This document shows positions 54,465 through 63,075 of a stretch of 64,000 nt of DNA, piece after piece; the first letter of the stretch is position 1; each line of letters starts with the position of its first letter. The notes under the pieces are model-generated. The model worked only from the letters and a program-made list of their open reading frames with translations, was not told the DNA's origin and ran no database searches. The stretch is from Thalassospira sp. HJ (GTDB lineage Bacteria; Pseudomonadota; Alphaproteobacteria; Rhodospirillales; Thalassospiraceae): positions 372,001-436,000 of the forward strand of contig NZ_JYII01000020.1 in the NCBI RefSeq assembly GCF_000948415.1. The letters run 5' to 3'. Made by a program: the position numbers and the translations under genes.

Positions 54465-54767
54465 ATGTCACAGGATATCCGCCTGAAACTGACCTTGCGA
54501 AACGACAGTGATGGTCCCCTGCATCTAAGCGGCCTTGCACCCAAGGATGGCTGGCAAAGCGGCCCGCCCAACCGGCTTGAGGCCAATGAAACGGTGGTCT
54601 GTGAAATCACCACCGCCCATACCCTTGCGATCACGCTGAATTACGGCACGTACCATATCGGCCTGCAGCTAAGCGATGACAGTTTCAGCATTGAGCCAGG
54701 CGATGCGCGTGTCGAACGACAGAAACTGGGTGGGGATGTAGCAGAGGTGGTTTTGGCGCTTGGATAG
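54465..54767 (+). CDS. small hypothetical beta-rich protein
   Basis: The 100-residue frame starts at ATG 54465 with GGGAGACG nearby. The sequence alternates short strands: DIRLKLTLRNDSDGPLHLSG, ETVVCEITTAHTLAITLNYG, TYHIGLQLSDDSFSIEPGDA. There is no signal or membrane helix. It could be a small beta-sandwich protein; no family recognised. A terminator follows 35 bp later. Confidence 0.65.
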   Translation: MSQDIRLKLTLRNDSDGPLHLSGLAPKDGWQSGPPNRLEANETVVCEITTAHTLAITLNYGTYHIGLQLSDDSFSIEPGDARVERQKLGGDVAEVVLALG

Positions 54768-54802
54768 CCGCGAAACCGGCATTATTTCGATATTGAAATA
54801 AA

Positions 54803-54835
54803 AACGGGGCCCGTCTTGGGGCCCCGTTCATTTTT
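54803..54835. terminator. terminator between the small gene and rho
   Basis: AACGGGGCC (54803-54811) and GGCCCCGTT (54820-54828) pair over 9 bp, preceded by A residues and followed by CATTTTT; fits both convergent genes. Confidence 0.88.
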
Positions 54836-54876
54836 GGATCGATCCATATCATCAGGCCGATCAGGCCAGAGTGGCG

Positions 54877-56142
54877 TTAGCCATTCATGGAATCGAAGAA
54901 GTCGTCGTTGTTCTTGGTGCCCTTGAGCTTGCCAAGCAGGAATTCCATCGCGTCCTGCGGACCCATCGGGTTGAGGATACGACGCAGCACCCACATCTTG
55001 GACAGGACGCCCTTGTCGACGAGAAGTTCTTCCTTACGGGTCCCCGATTTGAGGATATCAATCGCCGGGAAGATACGCTTGTCAGACAGTTTGCGATCCA
55101 GAACCAGTTCGGAGTTACCGGTCCCTTTGAATTCTTCAAAGATGACCTCGTCCATGCGCGAACCGGTATCGATGAGCGCGGTTGCGATGATGGTCAAAGA
55201 CCCGCCCTCTTCGATGTTACGCGCGGCACCAAAGAAGCGTTTCGGACGCTGAAGCGCATTGGCATCAACACCACCGGTCAGGACCTTGCCCGAGCTCGGC
55301 ACCACGGTGTTATAGGCACGTGCCAGACGGGTAATGGAGTCCAGCAGAATGACAACGTCATGCTTGTGCTCGACCAGGCGTTTGGCCTTTTCGAGAACCA
55401 TTTCAGTAACCTGAACGTGACGCTGGGCCGGTTCATCAAAGGTCGAGCTGATGACTTCGCCTTTTACCGAACGGTCCATGTCGGTCACTTCTTCCGGGCG
55501 TTCGTCAATCAGAAGAACGATCAGATAGGCTTCCGGGTGGTTTTCCTCGATCGCGTGCGCAATGTTTTGCAGCATCACGGTTTTACCGGTGCGCGGCGGT
55601 GCGACGATCAGGGCACGTTGACCTTTACCAAGCGGCGAAACCAGTTCGATGACGCGGTTGGTAGTATCTTTGTTCGTACCTTCCTGATCGGACTCACGCT
55701 CCATATGCAGCGGCTGATCAGGATAAAGCGGGGTCAGGTTGTCAAAGTTGATGCGATGACGGACTTTTTCCGGCGCATCGAAGTTAACCTTGTCGACTTT
55801 CAGCAGCGCGAAATAACGCTCGCCCTCTTTCGGCGAACGGATCTGGCCTTCGACCGTATCACCGGTGCGCAGACCAAAACGGCGCACCTGGCTCGGACTG
55901 ACATAAATGTCGTCTGGGCCGGCAAGATAGTTTGCCTCCGGGCTACGCAGGAAGCCGAAACCATCGGGCAGCACTTCAAGAACACCTTCGCCAAAGATGG
56001 CATGGTCGTTCTCGGCCAGCTGCTTGAGGATGGCAAACATCAGCTCCTGTTTGCGGAGCGTGCTGGCATTTTCGATTTCGAGTTCCTCTGACAGGGCAAG
56101 CAGCTCGGTCGGAGATTTCTTTTTAAGGTCCTGAAGATGCAT
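54877..56142 (-). CDS. rho: transcription termination factor Rho
   Basis: The 421-residue protein has N-terminal [20 protein letters not shown], the RNA-binding cold-shock-like domain ([40 protein letters not shown]), and the ATPase motor with P-loop [17 protein letters not shown]-loop and Walker [38 protein letters not shown] is a signature. Rho is a hexameric RNA helicase that ends transcripts. It has a long untranslated region upstream. Confidence 0.98.
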   Translation of the reverse strand: MHLQDLKKKSPTELLALSEELEIENASTLRKQELMFAILKQLAENDHAIFGEGVLEVLPDGFGFLRSPEANYLAGPDDIYVSPSQVRRFGLRTGDTVEGQIRSPKEGERYFALLKVDKVNFDAPEKVRHRINFDNLTPLYPDQPLHMERESDQEGTNKDTTNRVIELVSPLGKGQRALIVAPPRTGKTVMLQNIAHAIEENHPEAYLIVLLIDERPEEVTDMDRSVKGEVISSTFDEPAQRHVQVTEMVLEKAKRLVEHKHDVVILLDSITRLARAYNTVVPSSGKVLTGGVDANALQRPKRFFGAARNIEEGGSLTIIATALIDTGSRMDEVIFEEFKGTGNSELVLDRKLSDKRIFPAIDILKSGTRKEELLVDKGVLSKMWVLRRILNPMGPQDAMEFLLGKLKGTKNNDDFFDSMNG

Positions 56143-56482
56143 ATGTGCGTTTAATGATCTGTGGTTGCCGAAAGGGCGAAGATTTTAGGGAGATAGAAAA
56201 GAGATGTGCGGTTGACCGTCAGGCAAGGCGCTCAGGCATTTGCTGGTGCGTGCGGACGGATCAAAAACCTTGGAGTTGCAAGAAAGGCAGGTCTTTTCAT
56301 GTTTCTGGATCGAAACACCACCGATTGATACCCTCGAAAATCGCAATAGTCAAACCGTGATTCGACGAAATCGCCTATTTTGCTGCCTGAGTTGTACAAA
56401 AAACACGATTTTCCTGCCTGATTACAGCAATTCCAGTCAACAGTTACGGAAATATAGCGTTGAGAATGAGGAAAACGCGGCC
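56143..56482. other. 340-bp leader/promoter region of rho
   Basis: On the minus strand this region lies upstream of rho and downstream of the XRE gene. I see no gene or strong hairpin. A long leader fits autoregulation of rho, known in E. coli; here it is only inferred. Confidence 0.5.
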
Positions 56483-56842
56483 CTAAGCCGGGCGTTCACG
56501 CACGATTTCAAGCATACGATCAAGCTGATCGTCACTAAGCCCGGCAATCCGTTCCGACAGCAGGTTGGCGAGTTCGGTCGCCGCGGGCTCGAGGCCGGCG
56601 GTATCGACCGTCACCTTGGGGTGGGAAAGTTGGGCCAAGCGTTTGATGTCATCGACCTCGTCCCAGACAAGATTGAAATAACCACAGATTTGCTGCACCA
56701 GACCCGGGCTTGGCCGGCCGCGATGGCCGTGTTCAAGGGCGGACAGATAGGCCGGTGACAGCTGCAACGCCGTTGCCATGTCGGTTAGTGTGACGTTGTT
56801 ACGCGCCCGGAGTTCCCTGATGCGATTGCCAAAAGGTGTCAC
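56483..56842 (-). CDS. XRE-family regulator
   Basis: GTG 56842 (119 residues) overlaps the Smr stop as GTGA and has GGAG seven bases before it, so it is preferred over upstream starts. The HTH is in VTPFGNRIRELRARNNVTLT, DMATALQLSPAYLSALEHG, then RPSPGLVQQICGYFNLVWDE. The C-terminal part is a helical region (ELANLLSERIAGLSDDQLDR). XRE proteins bind operator DNA as dimers. The target is unknown. Translational coupling to the Smr gene suggests a joint unit. Confidence 0.9.
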   Translation of the reverse strand: MTPFGNRIRELRARNNVTLTDMATALQLSPAYLSALEHGHRGRPSPGLVQQICGYFNLVWDEVDDIKRLAQLSHPKVTVDTAGLEPAATELANLLSERIAGLSDDQLDRMLEIVRERPA

Positions 56843-57489
56843 GGGCGTCTCCGTTTCAACAAAACATAAAAGGCCCCGGCCCCGCCGTGCTGGATTTGGG
56901 CCTGATTGATGGCAAGGATGCGATTGCGCAGACGCGGTGCGCTGAGCCATTGCGGTGTGCGTTCGCGCAACAGGCCGGTGCGGCCATATTCATCAGCGCG
57001 CGATCCCTTGCCGGTTATTACGAGAACGCAACGTTTCCCGGCACGCCAGCTATCCTCGATAAAGGCGTTGAGCGCATTATGCGCGACCTCCTGGGTCATG
57101 CCATGCAGGTCAATGCGCCCGTCAATCGACATCTTGCCCTTCTGAAACTTGTTGGCGGTCGAACGATCAATACCGTCGGTGACACCGGGTTTCAGTTCAG
57201 CAAGTGCGCGGTTCTTGATCTGTGGGCCCCGATCCGCATGGCGCGCAGACGGCAAATTGCGGGCAGCCCGACTTTGTTCGGACTGTTCAAGCTTGTCGCC
57301 CAGATTGTCGGGCAGAGTGATGGCGGTATCGCTGGTATGGATTTCATCGTCTGATGCGGCCATATCGTCATCGCTGCCCTTGCGCCTTTTATTGCGCAAG
57401 GGTTTGACGTCACGGGTAAAGACCTCCCACAGGGTCTTTTCATCCTCCGTGATGGTGCGGCGTCGCTTATTGGGTCTTTTACTTGTCAT
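56839..57489 (-). CDS. Smr-domain protein
   Basis: From ATG 57489 the product is 216 residues. The C-terminal Smr domain has DGRIDLHGMTQEVAHNALNA, then RCVLVITGKGSRADEYGRTG, and HGGAGAFYVLLKRRRP. The N-terminal half is basic and acidic in turn (KRPNKRRRTITEDEKTLW), disordered. Smr domains nick or bind DNA or RNA. It is separate from MutS2. Its stop overlaps the XRE start. An upstream frame from 57531 adds 14 residues. Confidence 0.93.
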   Translation of the reverse strand: MTSKRPNKRRRTITEDEKTLWEVFTRDVKPLRNKRRKGSDDDMAASDDEIHTSDTAITLPDNLGDKLEQSEQSRAARNLPSARHADRGPQIKNRALAELKPGVTDGIDRSTANKFQKGKMSIDGRIDLHGMTQEVAHNALNAFIEDSWRAGKRCVLVITGKGSRADEYGRTGLLRERTPQWLSAPRLRNRILAINQAQIQHGGAGAFYVLLKRRRP

Positions 57490-57676
57490 CCACCAGAACG
57501 ATATGCAGTCGGCGCGGCCCAACTGCGCCAAGCGGTATCGTTTGTTCGATATCAGCCATTTGCAACAGCCCGGTCACCCAAGGAATGTTCGCGGCATATT
57601 GCCGTGTCCGACCTTTTCGCGCAACCACGCCCGTCCCAGATCCAGCACGTTCATCGACAATATTATTGTTTGGCAA
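57479..57676 (-). CDS. possible small frame or gene remnant upstream of Smr
   Basis: A 65-residue frame from TTG 57676, overlapping the Smr start by 11 bases; ends GPRRLHIVLVDDK. It has a plausible composition but no ATG and no strong ribosome site. It may be the 3' remnant of a lost gene. Not recognised. Confidence 0.25.
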   Translation of the reverse strand: MPNNNIVDERAGSGTGVVARKGRTRQYAANIPWVTGLLQMADIEQTIPLGAVGPRRLHIVLVDDK

Positions 57677-57748
57677 TGTGTTAAATCATCCTGATCCCGT
57701 TTCTCAAGATGGGCTGGCGATGAAGTTTGATTGCTGAATGTTGTGATC

Positions 57749-58684
57749 TTACGGGCCAACCCGGTCAACATCGACGCAGCTGATCCCGTTATTATCGAGG
57801 TTAAGCATTGCTTTTAAAAACGAGCTGTCGAGATTGGTTGAAAGTCCGTGTGTGCCGCGATTTTCAACAAAGAAGCCGTCCCGCTTAAAGGTATCAAGCT
57901 GGGCTTGCAGCTTTTTAACATCCCCTTCTGGGACAGCGCCACTGATCGCGATGTAGAGATAACAAATCCGATAGGGTGCAGCGCCAGAAATGTCGGGAAT
58001 GCCAGGGTCTTCTTCGCGTGCTTCATCTACATAATGGCGCAGGATATTGCCGCCAATCGCTATCAAATCAACGCGTCCCGCCATCATCATTGGCAACAGA
58101 AGTTCTTCGCGCGGCACCATGATCAATTGTTTGGCCCCGCGTTCACGCAAATAGGATTCGCGCGCCGAACCCAACAGCACACCGATGCGAGCATCGCGTA
58201 ACAGCGTCTTAAAATCCATATCCGCCCAGCCACTATCGGTAAAACCATAAAGGTTCCAGAAGGTGCGACTGACCGGCCCCACCCATTGGAAAAGGTCTTC
58301 GCGATAATCAATCCTGGTGGTGGGATAAATCACATGGCCGGTTTCGCGTTCAGCCAATTCCAACTGCCGTTTCCAGGGCATTTGAGGCATGATCTCGACC
58401 TTAATCCCCGCCTTGACGAACAGCTCAATCGCAAGCGTGTCGAAATAACCCGGTTCCGGCCTAGCCGAAGAACGCACACGCGCACTTTCGGAAAGATGAA
58501 TAACGTAGGTCCCATCAAACGATGTGTTTGCAGGTGGCGATTTACCGCTGCCTTCCTGCGCCAACACACTTGCAGGAATGAAGTTTAAAACAGCTTCAAA
58601 TAGCAATGCTGCAAAAAGGACTTGGTCACATACTCGGAAATGCAATTTTGGAAAACGCAATGAAGGCCACTGCCATTTTCCCAT
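57749..58684 (-). CDS. periplasmic substrate-binding (PBP2-type) protein
   Basis: ATG 58684 is next to the dnaQ stop (58686). The 311-residue protein has a hydrophobic signal (VLFAALLFEAVLNFIPASVL, then AQEG) and a type II binding fold: FDGTYVIHLSESARVR, LAIELFVKAGIKVEIMPQMP, WKRQLELAERETGHVIYPTT, DARIGVLLGSARESYLRERG and MMAGRVDLIAIGGNIL. It resembles the extracellular amino acid-binding family, but no permease is nearby, so it may be a sensory or orphan protein. A longer frame to 58852 overlaps dnaQ and is rejected. Confidence 0.78.
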   Translation of the reverse strand: MGKWQWPSLRFPKLHFRVCDQVLFAALLFEAVLNFIPASVLAQEGSGKSPPANTSFDGTYVIHLSESARVRSSARPEPGYFDTLAIELFVKAGIKVEIMPQMPWKRQLELAERETGHVIYPTTRIDYREDLFQWVGPVSRTFWNLYGFTDSGWADMDFKTLLRDARIGVLLGSARESYLRERGAKQLIMVPREELLLPMMMAGRVDLIAIGGNILRHYVDEAREEDPGIPDISGAAPYRICYLYIAISGAVPEGDVKKLQAQLDTFKRDGFFVENRGTHGLSTNLDSSFLKAMLNLDNNGISCVDVDRVGP

Positions 58685-58685
58685 A

Positions 58686-59399
58686 TTATGCCTCTTGCTT
58701 TGCCAGCCAAAGGGCGTCTTTGACCTTGGCCTCAACATAGGCCCGGTGGGCGGCGAGTTCTTCTTCGCTGATAACATGTGGTCTCGGTTCAAGCCGATTG
58801 CCCCGGGGCCCGAGAATGCGCCGACCGGCATTTTCATCCTCCTGATCGCCATTTAGCGCATTGGGATCAAGTGACAGGCCGTGCTGACGCCCGCCCAGAA
58901 GTTCAAGATAAACCTGAGCCAGAAGATCGGAGTCAAGCAGGGCCCCGTGAAGCGTACGGTTGGAGTTGTCGATCTTGAAACGACGGCAGAGCGCATCGAG
59001 ACTGACCGGAGAGCCCGGGAATTTCTTGCGCGCCATTTGCACCGTATCAAGGGCACGTTCCATGGCAATGCGCGGCTTATTGAGCCATTCGAGTTCCGCA
59101 TTCAGGAACTTCATATCAAAGCTGGCATTGTGAATGACCAGAACCGAATCTTCGCCAATGAATTCAACGAAATCATCAGCAACCTCGGCAAAGACCGGCT
59201 GATCTTTCAGGAAGTCATCACCAAGACCGTGAACGTCAAATGCCTCTTTGGGCATCGGGCGTTCGGGATTGATATATTGGTGGTACTGACGGCCCGTCGG
59301 CATGTGATTGATCAGTTCGATACAGCCAATTTCAACAAGCCTGTGGTCGGCATAGGGATCAAGGCCGGTGGTCTCGGTATCGAGGACAATCTCACGCAT
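58686..59399 (-). CDS. dnaQ: DNA polymerase III epsilon subunit (3'-5' exonuclease)
   Basis: The 237-residue protein begins MREIVLDTETTGLDPYADHR with Exo I DTE, Exo II VIHNASFDMKFL and Exo III HGALLDSDLLAQVYL. It proofreads for the replicase. The C-terminal tail (EEELAAHRAYVEAKVKDALW) is likely the alpha-binding part. It is followed by a periplasmic binding protein gene one base later. Its start is 18 bp downstream of the coaE stop. Confidence 0.97.
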   Translation of the reverse strand: MREIVLDTETTGLDPYADHRLVEIGCIELINHMPTGRQYHQYINPERPMPKEAFDVHGLGDDFLKDQPVFAEVADDFVEFIGEDSVLVIHNASFDMKFLNAELEWLNKPRIAMERALDTVQMARKKFPGSPVSLDALCRRFKIDNSNRTLHGALLDSDLLAQVYLELLGGRQHGLSLDPNALNGDQEDENAGRRILGPRGNRLEPRPHVISEEELAAHRAYVEAKVKDALWLAKQEA

Positions 59400-59417
59400 C
59401 TATTCTGGATCCAGTGA

Positions 59418-60002
59418 TCAACTCAGTTGGTCAATAATGCCCTGAATATATTGAAAAGTGACCGCACGTCCCAAACCTGTCGGGATGATGAAATCTGCAC
59501 GCTTGCGCTTTTCGATATCGGGCATCTGTTTGGACAGAATGGCGGAAAATTTTGCGTCCGTCATCCCCTGTCGCGAAAGAACACGTTGGCGTTGAATAAA
59601 CCCCGGGGCGTACACAACCGCAACACGATCACAGCGCTTTTCACCCGCGGTTTCGTATAAAAGCGGGATGTCGAGAACAACCATTTTGCGACCCAAACGC
59701 TGCTGTTTGGCAAGAAACCGGATTTCGGCCGTACGCACCAAAGGATGCAGGATGGTTTCAAGCTTTTTGAGAACAGCCGGATCGGCAAAGGCAATCTTGC
59801 CCAATGCCTGGCGGTCAATCCGGCCATCCTTGATCACATCGGGAAAGGCCTTGGCAATCGGATCAAAGGCCAAACCATCTGGCGCCATCAATTCATGGGT
59901 CGCGGCATCGGCATCATGGACCGGCACGCCAAGGTGACGAAACATCGCCGCCGCGGTTGATTTGCCCATGCCGATAGAGCCAGTCAGCCCAAGAATTTTC
60001 AT
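59418..60002 (-). CDS. coaE: dephospho-CoA kinase
   Basis: The 194-residue protein begins MKILGLTGSIGMGKSTAAAM, with the P-loop GSIGMGKST. HDADAATHELMAPDG and LEKLETILHPLVRTAEIRFL-like KLETILHPLV segments follow, and DIPLLYETAGEKRCDRVAVV is the CoaE family core. It catalyses the last step of CoA synthesis. It lies between aroE and dnaQ, a common alphaproteobacterial arrangement. Confidence 0.96.
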   Translation of the reverse strand: MKILGLTGSIGMGKSTAAAMFRHLGVPVHDADAATHELMAPDGLAFDPIAKAFPDVIKDGRIDRQALGKIAFADPAVLKKLETILHPLVRTAEIRFLAKQQRLGRKMVVLDIPLLYETAGEKRCDRVAVVYAPGFIQRQRVLSRQGMTDAKFSAILSKQMPDIEKRKRADFIIPTGLGRAVTFQYIQGIIDQLS

Positions 60003-60023
60003 GATAGGATCACCAACATATAC

Positions 60024-60890
60024 TTAATCAGGAGAAAGAACGAAGTCGCGCAGTTCCTGGGTGACTTCCGGATCAATCCCGAACCAGCGATGGAAACCCG
60101 GTCGCGCCTGATGGAGCAACATGCCCAGACCATCAACAATCGGATTGCCGCGTTCCTTGGCCTGCAGCAAAAGATCAGTCATCAGCGGCGCATAGACAAT
60201 ATCCGTGACAAGGGCTGTTTGCGGCAAGCCGGCCAGATCAATTTCAAGCTTCGGCTGACCAACCATGCCAAGACTGGTGGTATTGACGACAAGTGACGCC
60301 CCGGCGACGGCTTCGGGTGCGAGCGGCCAGTCAACGACCTTGATCCGTGGATCATTGATTTCCTTGGCGAGATCCTCGGCGCGTTTGCGTGTGCGGTTGG
60401 CAAGCCGGATTTCCGGGCTGCCTTCATCAAGCAAAGCGACCAAAACCGCGCGGCAGGCCCCGCCAGCGCCAAGCACGACGGCTGGGCCAGAGGCAAAGGC
60501 AATATCCGGGGCTTCCTGGCGCAGGTTTTCAATAAAGCCATAGCCATCAGTGTTATCCCCCCACATCCGGCCATCCTTGGAGAAGGTGACGGTATTGACC
60601 GCCCCGATGCGGCGCGCCCGATCAGAAAGCTCGTCACATTCGGGCATCGCCATCTCCTTTTGCGGAATGGTGACATTGACCCCGGAAAAACCCAGATTAC
60701 GCAAGGAAATCAAAGCGGCCTGAAAGTTTTCCGGCTCCACGGGGAGCGGCATATAGCAGCCATCAATGCCGTATTTCGCCAGCCAATAACCATGCAGGCG
60801 CGGTGATTTCGAATGCGAGACCGGCCAGCCCATCACACCGGCAAGGCGCGATGTTCCAGAAAGCGTGCGATAGGGATTACGCGGGGTCAT
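60024..60890 (-). CDS. aroE: shikimate dehydrogenase
   Basis: The 288-residue protein has VMGWPVSHSKSPRLHGYWLA (shikimate site SKS), the catalytic Lys in NVTIPQKEMAMPECDELSDR and the NADP loop VVLGAGGACRAVLVALLDEG, then ANRTRKRAEDLA. GLGMLLHQARPGFHRWFGID closes the active site. It reduces 3-dehydroshikimate in the aromatic pathway. It sits between maf and coaE. Confidence 0.96.
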   Translation of the reverse strand: MTPRNPYRTLSGTSRLAGVMGWPVSHSKSPRLHGYWLAKYGIDGCYMPLPVEPENFQAALISLRNLGFSGVNVTIPQKEMAMPECDELSDRARRIGAVNTVTFSKDGRMWGDNTDGYGFIENLRQEAPDIAFASGPAVVLGAGGACRAVLVALLDEGSPEIRLANRTRKRAEDLAKEINDPRIKVVDWPLAPEAVAGASLVVNTTSLGMVGQPKLEIDLAGLPQTALVTDIVYAPLMTDLLLQAKERGNPIVDGLGMLLHQARPGFHRWFGIDPEVTQELRDFVLSPD

Positions 60891-60934
60891 GAAGGATGTT
60901 TCCTGCCTGAATGCTTATTATCTGTTTGTTTTTT

Positions 60935-61540
60935 CTATGCTTTTAGAACACCATGATCGCGCAAGAAGCCAATCAGGGGCAAAAGCGGCATGCCAAGGAC
61001 GGTGAAGTAATCGCCGCGAACCTCGGTAAAGAGCTGCGCGCCCAGGCCTTCAAGCTGATAGCCGCCAACACAGTGATAGATCTCTTCACCGGCCGCATCG
61101 AGATATTCCTCAAGCCATTCATCGGTGAAGTTGCGCACGGTCAGATGGGCGGTATCGATCGTGCCCCAGATGCGAGATCCCTCTTTATATATAACTGCGG
61201 CCGAAACCAGCTTGTGGCTTTTACCGCGAAGGGCCAGAAGCTGCGCGCGGGTATTGTCACGGTCCATTGGCTTGTCAAACCAGATGCCATTACATTCCAG
61301 CATCTGATCGGCAGCAATGACGATGGCGTCAGGCTGTTGGCGATACATGCGCAGCGCCTTCATTTCGGCAAGCGTTTCTGCGGCTTCGGCAGCAGTGGCA
61401 CCTTCGGCCTTCATCGCCTGTTTATAGCCATCCTCGTCAATCATCGAGGCGACGGCTTCGCAATCAACGCCCGCATTGGTCAGCATGGCATGGCGGGCCT
61501 TGCTGCTGGAGGCAAGAATAAGACGATGGGTATTGGGCAT
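60935..61540 (-). CDS. Maf-type nucleoside triphosphate pyrophosphatase
   Basis: The 201-residue protein starts MPNTHRLILASSSKARHAML, the typical Maf signature. Acidic residues in VIAADQMLECNGIWFDKPMD and the HKLVSAAV strand follow, with QLEGLGAQLFTEVRGDYFTV near the end as in Maf proteins. It hydrolyses modified or canonical NTPs. It lies between ppsR and aroE. Confidence 0.93.
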   Translation of the reverse strand: MPNTHRLILASSSKARHAMLTNAGVDCEAVASMIDEDGYKQAMKAEGATAAEAAETLAEMKALRMYRQQPDAIVIAADQMLECNGIWFDKPMDRDNTRAQLLALRGKSHKLVSAAVIYKEGSRIWGTIDTAHLTVRNFTDEWLEEYLDAAGEEIYHCVGGYQLEGLGAQLFTEVRGDYFTVLGMPLLPLIGFLRDHGVLKA

Positions 61541-61562
61541 CTATTTATCCTGTTCGTATCGC

Positions 61563-62387
61563 TTAGTGACCGCGCCGGTCATACATGGTCGAAAGAATGA
61601 TGGCGGCGGTTTCTTCGATGGATCGGCGGGTCACATTAATGATCTTCCAGCTGCGTTCGGTAAAGTAACGCCGGGCCTGATGAACTTCGTCGCGCACCGC
61701 GACCGGATCAACGTAATCCCCACCCTCTCCGCGTTCGATCTGGCGCAAACGGTTTTTTCGGATCGAGACCAGCTGATCAACATCCTTGATCAGGCCGACC
61801 ACCAACGGTTTTTCAAGCTTATCAAGCTCTGGCGGCAGCGGGCAGCCCGGCACAAAGGGAATGTTGGCGGTCTTGATGCCGCGGTTGGCCAGATAGACCG
61901 AGGTCGGTGTTTTCGAGGTGCGCGAGACACCGACAATCACCACATCGGCTTCTTCCAGATCCCAACCGGACTGGCCGTCATCATGAGACAGCGTGTAATC
62001 GATCGCCTCGATCCGGCTGAAATATTCCTCGTCCATTTTATGAAGCGCGCCAGTTCGGCCGTGGGATTGTTGGCCGAGATAACCCGCCATCATGGTCACC
62101 GTATTATCAAGCACATGGCTGTGCGGCACCTGCAGACGGCGGCAGCCTTCTTCAAGCTTGCGACGGATATCGCTGTCAAAGACGGTATAAAGGACGATGC
62201 CGGGATTGCGCTCGATATCGGCCAGAACGCGGGCCAGCTGCGCGTCGGTTCGGATCAGCGACCAGACATGTTCATGGGCGCGCACATCAGGAAACTGCGC
62301 GACACAGGCGCGCGCGATGCCATCGACGGTTTCCCCGGTTGAGTCCGAGACCAGATGAAGATGGAAAATTTTGTCCGTCCCGACCAT
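61563..62387 (-). CDS. ppsR: pyruvate-phosphate dikinase-type regulatory kinase/phosphorylase
   Basis: The 274-residue DUF299-type protein begins IFHLHLVSDSTGETVDGIAR and has the P-loop-like VIVGVSRTSKTPTSVYLANR, then GIKTANIPFVPGCPLPPE. These proteins switch PPDK or phosphoenolpyruvate synthase by ADP-dependent phosphorylation and Pi-dependent dephosphorylation. Which target is present cannot be read here. The gene flanks the putative origin. Confidence 0.94.
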   Translation of the reverse strand: MVGTDKIFHLHLVSDSTGETVDGIARACVAQFPDVRAHEHVWSLIRTDAQLARVLADIERNPGIVLYTVFDSDIRRKLEEGCRRLQVPHSHVLDNTVTMMAGYLGQQSHGRTGALHKMDEEYFSRIEAIDYTLSHDDGQSGWDLEEADVVIVGVSRTSKTPTSVYLANRGIKTANIPFVPGCPLPPELDKLEKPLVVGLIKDVDQLVSIRKNRLRQIERGEGGDYVDPVAVRDEVHQARRYFTERSWKIINVTRRSIEETAAIILSTMYDRRGH

Positions 62388-63075
62388 GCCTGTCCGTTTC
62401 TTTGGCCAAAAACTGGGCCCACAAGCAGAATCTTATCCACTTTTTGCGCGCCAAGCGATTTCTCAAAATTAGTTCAAACGCCCAACGGGCTGTTCAAAAT
62501 ACCGATCACTAACCGGATGGATAAGATTTTTGCCGCAACCCGAAGTTAGCAGATCGGAGTCGGGCCTGTGGATAATTGTGGATAACGGGAGCGACTCCGG
62601 CCCGGTTTTTTCCACAGAATTTATCCTCCCCTTCATACAAACTTTCTCAAACGCTCTGTCCCGAGCGGGATAACTGCCGATTTTTTCCCGTAATAACAGG
62701 GATAAGAATGCAAAAACCAGACTTATTCACCTTATCCACGTTATTTAAAAACGTCTTTTCCCAAGGCAGAGTCTGAGAGTCGTTTGGAGTCGTACACAGT
62801 TTTCCCCAAGACCGCTTGAGATGAATCATTTTTCCCGAGTCGGAATGTGGATAAACTGTGCGCGAAATTTAATCCCTGTTATCCACAGGGAACCACTCAC
62901 AAACAACATCCTTTTTTATTAAATAAGGTTTTGTTAGGCAGAACGTGGAAAACGTTCGGGCAAAGGCCCCAGGACACATTTCACGAAATAACAAAGCCGG
63001 TTCTGAGCAAGGGCGAACGCCCCGGGTCAGGCCAAAGATCAAAAAAGAGATCGGGACAGAGAAACAGGAAACCAG
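62388..63075. other. putative chromosomal origin of replication (oriC)
   Basis: This 688-bp gap between ppsR (minus) and hemE (plus) has many DnaA boxes. Perfect TTATCCACA matches: 62567-62575, 62577-62585, 62846-62854 (minus) and 62879-62887 (plus). Near matches: TTATCCACT 62433-62441, TTTTCCACA 62608-62616, TTATTCACC 62723-62731, TTATCCACG 62732-62740. Eight GANTC sites lie between 62428 and 62841 (62428, 62557, 62593, 62769, 62777, 62787, 62823, 62837), about five times chance. An AT-rich stretch at 62908-62936 could unwind. The hemE-side location agrees with Caulobacter. No gene is seen. Confidence 0.85.

Noticed and set aside
54871..56091. A 406-codon plus-strand frame over rho
   Set aside because: Shadow of rho; no ribosome site and biased composition.
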